From assembly GCF_022458985.1 (NCBI RefSeq), contig NC_061771.1, positions 26,280,001 through 26,344,000 on the forward strand: DNA of 64,000 nt, read 5' to 3'. The notes under the pieces are model-generated. The model saw nothing but the letters and a program-made list of their open reading frames with translations. It had not been told where the DNA came from and made no database searches. Origin of the DNA: Mugil cephalus (taxonomy: Eukaryota > Chordata > Actinopteri > Mugiliformes > Mugilidae). Made by a program: the position numbers and the translations under genes. Shown piece after piece: positions 21,501 to 33,500 of the stretch; the stretch's first letter is position 1, and the number at the start of each line of letters is the position of its first letter.

Positions 21501-24500
21501 TACCCTCCAGCAGTGATCCTCTATTATTTAGCCGCTAGCGCACCACTGACTTGTGGCTTCGCTGGCAAAAAGTTAGTTCCATTAATCGTCACTGACGTAT
21601 CACTTTTGTAGCAAAGACGGTATTTCACGTAAGTTTGGTCTCACTGTGAGTAAAAATGTGACTTTTTGTTTTAGAAATGTCGAGGTTAAAATATTTTAGA
21701 TTTTTGATGTATTTTATGGTTTTTTAAGACATGAACACATGCAGCCAGACGTATGGGGACAGTTGCCGCACGGCTCGTTCTAACGCAGGATTTTGTGCGA
21801 GGTACAATGTGTGAATACCAGCGTGATATGAGGCCCGGCTCAATTGTCTGGACCTCACAATGGATCCAGGAGCGCCTTTCAGCCAGAACAACAGCCGCTT
21901 TAAATCATTCACAACCCGCCAGACTGGACCGATATGATTTAGGTCAGTGTGCTGAGGTGGTTGGTGAGATAGTTGTGCGTTGGATGTGACGATCACTGAA
22001 AATGCTCGAATTTCAATCTTTTTAATCAAGAGTAAGAGAGAAAGGATGCAGAAGAAGAGAGTCCAGGCAGGAATACTACTATGTGAAACGCTAAAAGAGA
22101 ACGAATTGGGGTGGGGTGGGGGGTGAGAGCACATGCTTTCACGCATGCATGCACACCGTTTCATAGGCATGTGCACACACACACACACACACACACATTT
22201 CTGGCAACGAGCATCGTTAACGAGTAATTTCTGAGTGACCCTCGCATGGTCACAAGATCAGGGACCCACGTGGTTCCTTTACAGATCCCGCTTTCATCAC
22301 CTTCAGCGGCCTTGTGATGTGCCCCTGTCAGGGGCAGCAGGACCTCTCTGCAAAAAAAAAAAAAAAAACACACAAGAAGAAAGTCAAAGACCGACAGGAT
22401 CACAGAGCCACGTACGAAAACCACGTCACATGTTTCTGAGCCAGGGAAGGGCGCCAGGTTCAGCGCATTCCTCTTTTTTTTTTGTCCTTCTTCGCATGTA
22501 CAACGCGAACTCCAGACTGTCCAGACCTGACTCTGTAAACATTACTCTCCTTTTGACACGGTTTGACCACGTCGGACAGGATGTTACTTCTGGAGTTATT
22601 CCATTTGATTAAGGCGACAGGTGCTGCCCGGGGAGAGAGCGCGGAGTCGGGAGAAGATGCCACAAAATGTGCTTCTTTTCAGCCGTTTTGGACATTTGCA
22701 GTTCCACATGGAGCACATCTTCAAAGATGTGTGTGGCTGCGGTGCATGTGTGTGAAACCAGCCTAGAAACTAGTGTGAAGCAAAGGGTTGTGAAACGGTG
22801 CAACCGATGATTCGCGGTCGCCGTGCATGTGAGGAACCTGCTGTAGTTCCAGCCTTCACAGAACCAATTGGATTTCCACCGGCTGCCGGAGAAAAAGCTG
22901 AGTAATTCAATCTGCCCCGGGGCCACGTGACGGCAAATATAATTGTGACCCTGAAGATAATGTGCGTTATCAGTCAGTCAAGGTCGTGCAGAATAACCAG
23001 CCCCTTTATTTTAAAGTAAGAGTATTTGTCGGCTTGAGGCCTTGGGAGGGAGAGAGAACTCCCGGCGGCGAGTTTTATTTCCCATCTGAGTTTCTCAGCG
23101 TATGAAAAAACCAAAGTGTGTCACGCCACTAAAAACTAATGGGCCAGCGGGTCACCCTGTTCCTGTGGCAGGAACTCTTTCTACATAAAATGTAGATGTA
23201 GATGTACACCAATCGGGCATAACATTATGACCACTGACAGGATAGTATTGACCATCTTGTGATGATACAGTGTTCTGCTGGGAAACATTTGGACCTGGCA
23301 TCATTCATGTGGATGTTAGACACGTAGCACCCCACCTACACCAGACCAGGCACAACCACCCCATAGCAGTGACTTGATGGCAGCAGCCACCACCAACAGG
23401 ATGCAACCACAAAAACACACAAAAAAAGCCTCCAAATTCACTAGATTCCAAACTAATCAAGTATCTGTGGGATGATCCACAGAAAACCCTTCACTCAACC
23501 CATAGGACCCAAAGACCCTCAGAAGGCCCATGTCCATTCTCTGATGAGGTACAACTGTTTTTTGGAGGCACAAGGGAGACGTACACAATATTAGGAAGGT
23601 TCACAACACGAATGCTACCTGTCATTGTCTCACAGGTTTATGACTGTGTTCACCAGATTGCAGGTTCTAAAATGATAACACATTGTCATTCGTACGGAGA
23701 AGGTTGTAAGGATGCTTCTGATTAATCGTCTCTTGGGTCTCCCTCCAACCATCAGTTGCTTCCTGACTCTGGGTCGCTCCTATAGGTCAAACTGCAATGT
23801 CTCACTGCAATTTATTTGAGGAAGGTGGTGAGATACATTCATGAGTGGTCCCGAAGGGGCGATACAGTAGCGACGTGGTTAGCGCTGCCATTAGGTTGTT
23901 GGTTTTTGAACTTGGGGGCTTTTCCGTGTAAGGTTAGGGTTATGGTTATTGATTTTCTCTAGGAGCTTCCTAATTAATTACAAAGCGCGTTAGGTGAACT
24001 GATATTTCTAACTTGGTTGCATTTTAGGTGTGCACATGAGTTGTTTGTCTTTCTGGGTTGGAGACACCCCAGGGTGTAGCTCGCTTCTCCCCCAATGCCA
24101 GCTGGGATAAGCTCCAGCTTTCTGCAAGCCTCTTTTCCTCACAGGTCTTTAGAACCTGGCCCAGCACCCTGCATTGCAATAAAACATCAACATTAGACGG
24201 CACGTCATTGTCGTTCTTATAAAGTACGTGCATGCATGTGCTTACGCAGATAAAAGGTGATACGTTTTGTGAAGTGGTGGCTGTTTTGACCGTCTCCCTG
24301 TTGTGTGTGGGTTGTTCGGATGAATCAATTCAGTGCAATTACTGCGAAGAATTTCTGCGCACGTGACTGAAAATCACATGTATAGAAATAAAATCGCATA
24401 ATTGAAAAAAAAAATATATATTAGATTTGCTGCAGTGCACAAACACGCGTGTGTGTGGGCGGTTAGCAGCGTCGACTACAGTGTTGTTATTTGTGCAACA

Positions 24501-27500
24501 CGAGAGAAAGACGAAAGAGAGAGAAATGTTGTGAATCATTTGGTTCATTCGGAAAAAGACTTGTTGGGGGAAGACGTTTTAGTGGAAAATGTTTGCTATG
24601 GAAACTCCCTGGGGAATCCATCATCTAGAATATTAGAAAACATGTTCCTCAGCTCAGCAATATATAATATGTTTATAATATTTCTACATCTTAACAATCA
24701 GAAGTAAAAAAAAAAAACTGTGATTATGTTTAGGTCAGGAAACGTCATATGTAAATCTAAATAGTTTCTCCTCTCTGCATCTTTTCTGTAGGTTTATTAC
24801 TGTTTTGAGCGTGGAGCGTTCTGACATCCCTCTGACATCATGTGATTGGCTTTGTGTGTGTGTGTGTGTGTGTGTGAGTTTGAGCTGACCTGAATCTTAA
24901 AGCGAGTCGTCCATGTGAGGCGGTGGACAAACTGTGCGTGTGCGTTGGAACCATACATGACTGCATTCGTGTGACGGAGCGCGCTCATTTTTTTCTCAAG
25001 AACGCTCGTGGGCAGAGGCAGGGCCAGTAACGAGGGGAGGGGGGAGAGGGGGAGGGAAGAAGGGAAGGAGGGAGCGAGCGGTGATGCAGCCGGTCTAAAA
25101 ATAGCACCGCCTCCATACCCCTTCTGCCCCTAACGCTTTCCTCCGCTCATGCCCTTTTTTTTTTTTTTTTTTTTAATCATCTCTCTCCTTAATTGAAAGG
25201 AGTTCAGGTAGACAGATAAGGAGGAGGAGGAGGTGTTTGGGGTGTTACTATCCTTCTACACCCACCTCGCTATCAGAGAGCAGGAAGGTTGTGCGTGCTT
25301 CTTGCTAACAAACTGTTCCACTTTGCCGTCAAGGCGCAGACTCCAAATGCCAGCTCGTGTTTCATGCTGGAGAAGTCCAGAGATATCCGCTCACGTCGCT
25401 TGCGTTTAAAGTGGCAATAAGTGATGGGCTAACAGCACAAAATGGCCGCCAGTTATACCCCGTGCACCGTAATATAGCGGGTTTCTTTTCATTAATGCGA
25501 GCGTCACAACAATTACTTCACCGCGGGGGGAAGTACATTCTACAGCCAACCCATCCAAACTCTCTTTTCAGTGCTTGGCTTCTATTTATAGAGAGTTACA
25601 TCTGAGTGGAGTCAGCAGAGATACATGTAGCATTCGCGTTATCTTGTTTAGGCTAATGTAATGATACCAACGTGAGCTACTTGCTGCACAATGTTGGTAA
25701 AGTACCGTCATCACCGGATCTTTTCTTAATAAAACACACATGGGTCTTAAATCACTTTCATTTGATTATTAATTAGAGAAACTCAAATATGTGATAGAAT
25801 CATGGAAATTCATTTCACTGGTATCATTGACGACTGTGCTACTTTTTAGTCAGGAACAGAGTTTAACAACTTGAATGATTCTCACATTGTATTGCAGCTA
25901 CTATGTTCACCATCTAAGTTTAGAGTGGGTTGGTGGCACACAATTGCTAATAAGAGCTAAAGCTGGAGCTAATGGAAACGTGAGTGCCATGAGTTTTAGT
26001 GTTATGGGGGCAGTGGGGTTGGGGGTGCCCGGTCTGGTCTAGGTGGGTGCTACATGGCTAAGTAACATCCACACGAATTCCAGGTCCAAAAGTTTCCCAG
26101 CAGAACACTGAATTGTCACAATATGGTCAATGTTATTTAGAGATTGACTGATATGGATGTTTTGGGTCGATACTGTTCTGGCCGATGGCTGATTTTTCAG
26201 AGCCGATATTTGGAGCCGATACTTATTTTTCTCCCTCCATTTAAGTGTTAAAAATGACACAATGATAACAAATGTTACTGGTCTCAGTCTAACCAAAAAC
26301 ATAAACATTCATTGTGATTAATTAACAACCTGCACTATTAGTTTGCTAGAGAGAGAGAAAAATGCTAGCAGTTGTTAGCAAACTCCTACTTAACAACAAG
26401 CTACGACTGTTGCTAATGACTGTAATGTCTTGGTTTGAGTGATAAAGTGAATAGAGTTTAAAAAACAACCAAACAAAAAAAAGGGGGTGCTCGACATGCC
26501 TATGAGTACAAGCATTTTCCAGCTTCCAGCAGCTGCACATACTCTGCTAATGGAGGAGGGGCAATATATGGGCTGCACGGGTATGAGTCTCCAGCAGCAC
26601 AGGGCTGCCCGTGGTTGTGCCTGTCTTTAAATCTTGGCGGGGAGAAAAAAAAATATATATATATATTGGGGAACACACCCGCTTATCAGTTGATACCAGT
26701 AAAAAAAAAGTAAATATTGGCAGATATCTCTAATGTTATTTACATCATCTGTCAGTGGTCATAATGCCTGGTTGGTGTATACTTAGCAGCCATTATTTGA
26801 TTATTTTAGGTTTACAAGACCAGGTCTCTGTCGCCGCTACTTATTTCATATATGAGGGTTCACCACACTAACCTTAGAAAGCTTGAGTGAGTTGAGTGCT
26901 ATGATGGGACCAACGTCTCTGGCTCGTTCCCCCCAGAGCACTTCGGTGCGTAGCATGCTAATTCATGCTGTAGATAGCAACCCAAGAAAAACTTAAAGTC
27001 CATCTGCACCTGATGCTGAAGCCACATAGTCAAAACCTTCAGGAAACTTGACAGGATGATTTATTTCTAGGTTTGCTCTTAGAGGGAGCGGCAGGACATG
27101 TGACATTCACTGGTTAGTGACCTGATTTTCAGCTTTTGCAAAGAATCAAATGGGCTATTTTCAGTCTTTCAGTCGGAATAAAGTCTGTGTGAGGCCAATT
27201 TAATAAACTTGTATTCTGCTCCCGCTCAGTGAAAGCATTGAATTTGTGTGTTGTTTTTTTTTCCAAGCCTAGACCAGACAGTGGAGAGAATTTGAAGGGC
27301 TTGGATGCAGATAAAGAGGGAAAGAGTTAAAGAGGAAAAACTAAGCTGTAATTCCCCATCGCGGCTGACATCCCCGTCTCCTCCTGGCCCCGGTGGCTAG
27401 CCTTCACGGTCAAGGCTGTCAGTGGAAGTAGAGCCTATTGTTTATTCTCCCTTTGTATCACTGTCATTAGTCAAGCAAACACAGACACAACAGCTGAGTA

Positions 27501-30500
27501 AACGGTCCGCCACACAACCACCCAAGGTTGGTGGATTCTAGCCGCCTGTCTCCATTTCATTCTCTCACTCCCGTACGCTGACGCGCTCTAAATCCATCAC
27601 TCACGACAATGAAGTTCACACCTGAAGCAGCCTCAGTCTCACCCAGACAGGAGTATCTCCCTGGAGGTTTTTGCTGTGAGGGCTTGTCTGCAGGATGGAG
27701 TTGTCTGATGTACAAACGTGAACTGCTGCACGACGCGGCGGGGTGGAGTACGAGCAGCGTCGGTGCCTGTTTGTGTGGGCTCGTATTTATGGCCCTGAGA
27801 AGGGTGTTTCTGTGATGCTGCACCGTATCGGACTGGAGAGGAGAGGAGAGTTAGAGGAGAGGAGAGGAGAGGAGAGGAGAGTTAGAGGAGAGGAGAGGAG
27901 AGGAGAGGAGAGGAGAGGAGAGGAGAGGAGAGGAGAGGAGAGGAGAGGAGAGGAGAGTTAGAGGAGAGGAGAGGAGAGGAGAGGAGAGTTAGAGGAGAGG
28001 AGAGGAGAGGAGAGGAGAGGAGAGGAGAGGAGAGGAGAGGAGAGGAGTGGTGGTGGTGGTGGGGGCTCCTGTTATTGACTCCATTTTGTAGCCCTTTGTG
28101 TTTCCGCTCCTTGAGGCGAATGCAGACAGGAGAAAGCAGAAAGGGCACAGGGAACCAGATGCTATCAACCTTGTCTTTTCATTGCCTCAATTTGGCCGAG
28201 CACTGTCTCTTCTCCCACCTTCGACTGACCACCGCCATGAGGATAAACCCTCTCCTGCACGTTCGCCATTTCAAATAAAAAATAAATCCAAGTTATGGTC
28301 GACGCCAGAGCAAATAAGGCCAAAAACACATTAATAAAAGATACATAAAAATGATTTGCAGAAACCAAACAGAAAACTTACATGTGCAATTGAAATAATT
28401 GGCGTTGCATAGATGGGAGACGGGCAAAATGTCCATATATATGTATATATACACATATTTACACCAATCGGGCGTGATAACATTATGGGTGCTATGGGTT
28501 TAGGGGAGGAGCCTCTGGGCATCAGGTTTGTTCCAGTGCATCCAACAGATACTTGATCAGTTTGGGATCTAGTGAATTTGGAGGCCAGTTCAACGCCTTG
28601 TTTTTTTTTGTGTGTTTGTGTGTCCATGTCAGATTGCATCCTGCTGTCATCAGTGAGTGTCATTGCTGTGGGGTGGGGGTGTCTGGTCTCCGTCTAGGTG
28701 GGTGCTACATGTCTAAGTTACATCCACACTAATGAATGCCAGGTCCAGAAGTTTCCCAGTGTTGCCGGTGGTTTTAATGTTGTGGCTGATCGGTGTATGT
28801 TTTGGCCGGAGCAGACTGTTTACATTCACGCGAGTTGCCTTTTTTACGATGGAGTAATGTCATTCATCATTTCATCTCTTTTTTGGCAAGACGCAAAATA
28901 AATTTTTGTCCTTAAGAGTGAAACAATATTTTTACTAAATCTCCCCTTTTCCAAATCTGCCACATCGAATTGCAGAACGGCAGGTGACATTTTCTGCAAT
29001 CAGACCCCATATTTTAATGCGAAACCCTGAGCTGCACACAGGAAAAGTGTTTGGAGAAGACGTGAGGAGGGATTAGACGGAGAACTCCTGTACGGGCATC
29101 GAGCTGAAGTGATTTCTTATTCATAAGTGGACCGGTCGCTCTAAATATACCCTCTGACTGCAGCAGGTGCTCATTTGGGCTGTGAATGACCATCCGAAAA
29201 GAAACATGCTGAACCTGAGCAGGGAGTTCAGATATGTAAATGTAAAAACATTTGTGTGTGAAAGCACAAACATTACTACTACATTGCTACAGACACTGAA
29301 ACACAGTCTTTGTGAAGGCTACATAGCAACACCAAGACATCCTACTGTGACTGTAGTAATAAAACTGTGATACAGCTTTTTAATCAAATGAACTCTTACA
29401 TTACGCAACTGCTCGGAACTGGGCTTATGTATATCATACCAACAGATGATTGTTACTTGATCTAATTTCGTTTAATCTTCCAGCGCTCAAGCACTTTTCC
29501 AGCTTGTTTTTATTGTTTCTTTCTTTTCTCTGTCCCTCCTTCCACCATTCACTTGATTCTCTGACATATTCTCTGAATGCCTCCTCCTTTGTCGCTCTAA
29601 AATTCACATGAGATTTCCATAAATCTGACAAACAGTTTTCACATTTTCACTCCTCCTTCTCTCTTCCCTCGTATCCCCTCCCCACCGCAGCTCTTCTCCA
29701 TCGTGATCTTCGGCTGCATCGCCAACGAGGGCTACATCAACCGCCCCAACGAAGTGGTGGAGTACTGCATCTTCAACCGCAACCAGAACGCCTGTAATTA
29801 TGGCGTCTTCATGGGGTCCATGGCCTTTCTCTGCTGCATGGCCTTCCTGGCTCTGGACATCTACTTCCCCCAGATCAGCAGCGTCAAAGACCGCAAGAAG
29901 GCGGTGCTGGCCGATATCGGGGTTTCAGGTGAGGCCGTTTTTTTAAAATCTTTTGTCTGTGTGCACAGTTATTTTTGGACGATTAAGAAATACTTTTACC
30001 TTTTTTGTGTAATTTTTCACTTTAATTTGAATAACCATTATTGCATCCTTTACCCCCCCTAGCCTCCAGAGTACAAGCAGTTACGGACAATGATTGGAAG
30101 TAATCACACGACCTGGACTATGTCACGTTTCAGGTGTTTGTTATGACCCAGCTCACTAGGGATAAATGGGTGGAAGAGAAAAGGAACCAAGTGGAAAAAA
30201 GTTCAAAAATGAGATGGTGATTGTTCAGTGACCGTTGATTTAAATGAAACAAACACAAACATGGAGGAAAAGGAATTGACAAGGGATGCGACTAAAAAAA
30301 AAATCAAAAAATAAAACCTGGACAAATGAAGAACTTCACTGAAGTTTAAATACAGCTGGTTTAAGGAACCAATAAAACAAAGTTCCCCATGAAAACTGAC
30401 ATGATAATCCTAGTCTTGACAAGAGACAGTGTTTCAAAAGCTCTACTCAAAAACATGCACATCTCAATAACATTTCAGCCACAAACTACCTCCGGGCCAA

Positions 30501-33500
30501 GCTGTTCTCTATGAACGAGGCTCTTAGAGTACTCCTGATCTGGAATGGCTGGAGAAGGAAGGAGGATCTGGCGAGAAACCAGGAAGTTGAGAACCAAACA
30601 ATGAGCTGATGGAAGATGCATCAGTGGAGGAATCAGGAAGTCAAAGTTGTCCAGGCTTGAAAGCTTTACAAATTCACATACGCAGAAATACACTTGGCCA
30701 AACAGTGTTATTCCTTGAACTGCACATAGATAACTAAACATTGTTCGAAGGACAAATGCAGTTGCTGCTAAGCCTAATTGTGAGGTAGCAACAGGAATTA
30801 ATCAAACGGTTGTATGCGTTGTAAAGGTACAAATTTGAAGGCAGAATTAAGCTAAATCATATTCCATTTATTTTGTGCAGAATTCCCCAGCAGATCAAAG
30901 CATTCCAGCCTCCAAAGAAACATATTTTTCTAGTATATGCTGGAAGAAAATGACATTTCAGAGATGAAGCTGGGGTATCATCACAACAATAGGAGGGCAT
31001 GAGGCGGATAATAAGGAGACAAGTACTTCTCTGGCGCTAACAACCCTCAGAGACTCTGTGCTTTGTGTCTCTGACAGTGGCTTCCCCACTGCTGCTGCAG
31101 CAAACTCAGACATAATGACAAGAGTTGAGTCGATTAATGAGGTAATTCCTGTCATGGGCAAGATTATGCTTCCCTCTTTTCATCACTCACACACTCACTT
31201 GCCTGTCTCTCTCACCAAATCTGCAGTTTGCTGTAATACGAGGTGGTACGTTAGTGAATCAAGGGGACCAGCTGGTGTCCTAATTGGACCCTCAGATTAC
31301 CGTATGTGTTTCCTCCATCACTGCCATGCTCCCAGCTCTGCTAGTATCTCTTATCTCTCATCTGGTTCTCCCCTACTGGGCCAACAGGAAACAATAATAT
31401 CTGATGTTTGTTATTCATAATTCACAGCCTTTTACTTCTCATTTTACAAATGGTGCTCCACATGGATCAGTCCTGGGTCCCTTGTTGTTCTCAATTGACT
31501 GTCTCCACTTATCCAGATCATGCACTACTCTTCCCTATTTCCAATATTAATAATTTATCTTTTTGTCCCGTCCTTCCTGTATCAGTGTTAAGCTAAGTGA
31601 TTTGAGCAGTAGTTGCTGAAATCCAGGCGTATTCAGTTCAGCAGGAACTTGCTTTAAAAGAAATAGTTTGACAATTTGGAGGATGTGCTTTGGTGTCTGA
31701 GTCTGTCTAAGACTGGTGATACTTAACATCACTCTAGCTACTTACCTAGCTAGACAAGAAGGGTGGAAGCTTGGGGAAACAGCTAGTCTGGCTCATTTAA
31801 CAACACCATCAACGAATTGCCATTGACTGTGTAAAATACGAAAGAAATCTGGGCATTCTCATTGGCAGAGGGTTTGGCTAGTTGTTTCTAGTCCTTAGAC
31901 CTAGCAAACCACCTGCTGGCACCACATATTTGCTCAGAAAAAAACAATATTTGACCCTAGAAATAGCTCTAAAGTACGTTTCTCCCTGGTCTGCTATCAA
32001 ACTTAACAGGTTTACCAATGCTCTAATTGTGTCTTGGTTACATTAATTGGAAATAGACCAAAATTAGACCATTTAAATGAGTGTTTTAACATTGAATATC
32101 TATCTTTTTCTCTTTCCAGCATTCTGGTCCTTCATGTGGTTTGTGGGCTTCTGTTTCTTGGCCAACCAGTGGCAGGTGACCAAGCAGGATGACAACCCCC
32201 TGAGGGAGGGAGGGGATGCAGCCCGGGCAGCCATCACCTTCGCCTTCTTCTCCATCTTCACCTGGGTAAGAAGCTCCCCACCTCCCTCCCAGTGTAGAGC
32301 ACTGTGGCTCGCTGTATGTAGGGGCTGAGTCTCTTTTCTGTCCATCCTGTGCTTGCCAGCAAAGCCAATGAGCTCTGTAAATACATAGCGTTAATATATA
32401 GCGTTTCTAATAATTCAAATTATCTCAAGATGCTTTACAAAACCTGGCCTGAAACCTCCAGAGCAAGAACTAAGGCAAAGGTGGCAAGAAAAAAAAACAG
32501 CTCCTACGGATGGATCCATTTGCTTGAGGTCGTCCAGGTGATGATGTTACATGACGGTTTGATAATAAATATAAATAAAGTTGTTCGCAACGACAGTAGT
32601 TCCGTTACAGGCGAGTTAGCGGCTATAATAATTGAATATACACGTATCAGCCACAACATTATGACCACTGACAGCCTCAGAAGGCCTGTGTCGACTCTCT
32701 GATCAGTCACAACTGTTTTGGAGGCACAAGGGAGACCTACACAATATTAGGACGGCGGTCATAATGTTATGCTAGGTTAGAGTAGTTAACTGCAGGCCAG
32801 GTTGATGAGTTCAGTGTGAGTAGCACAGAAACAAACAACTCCAGGCCAGAGACACTCAGCAGAAGATGGGGCAGGAGGAAGGAGCAGCTAATAACGTGCT
32901 GTGCAGTGCTAGCACACACGAACGCTACATGTGAGCGCGCTCATTGTGCACGTGAGCTCACGAGTCTGTGAATGTTCTCCCAACAGGGCGCCCAGGCTCT
33001 CTTCTCTATGGAGAAGTTAAAGAACTTGTCATTTGAAGAGGAATACACCAAGCTGTTCCCCACTCAGCCTCAACCTCAACCTTTCATCTGACTCTGCTCT
33101 GTCTTCTCCCCCCGTCGCTGCTTCCCTAACCACCCCCCCCTCCACTCTACAGCTGGTCCAACACACTCCTGTTACTTCAGTGTGACTGGGCTCGTTTAAG
33201 GGCACCAACGTTAGGTTAAACACAACTGGAAGTGGAGTGTGTTTGTGCACACGGGCTGGCAGAAAATTAAACAAATGACTCAACCTGCAGCCATGTTTGG
33301 AATGAAAGCTACCGTCCAACATCAGCTCCTTTAACGCATCGATCTGAAAGCTAATTATGTATGAAAATGAAGTAAAAATATGCAAATACTTTCACGATGC
33401 CACAATACTTTTCTTTTTTTACTTTTCTAAGCAGACATGTTTGTCGCTGTGGTAGCTTCTGTGTCTTCACAGCGTGAAAACTGTAGCTGCACAGACAAAC

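Larger units (their letters stand above)
14653..29690 (+). other. syngr1: syngr1 intron 1
   Basis: This 15-kb intron has no recognisable exon. It holds at least four Tc1-derived miniature elements, a nested hAT-like insertion, a SINE-like copy, a 26-base G-run, a 52-base (AC)n tract and a 210-base AGGAG satellite-like block. Confidence 0.8.
29929..32119 (+). other. syngr1: syngr1 intron 2
   Basis: A 2.2-kb intron with a LINE reverse-transcriptase remnant (31449-31550) and a second dispersed repeat (31650-31830). No exon is recognised. Confidence 0.7.

Noticed and set aside
21724..22194. 156-residue minus-strand open frame in syngr1 intron 1
   Set aside because: It starts in the complement of a CA repeat, has low-complexity sequence and no recognised domain or splice context.
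27882..28148. Ser/Leu/Pro repeat open frame
   Set aside because: A direct translation of the AGGAG array complement; not a gene.
32077..32328. Read-through of syngr1 exon 3 past its donor
   Set aside because: The extension (VRSSPPPSQC and on) matches nothing in synaptogyrins, and the GTAAGA donor is strong.
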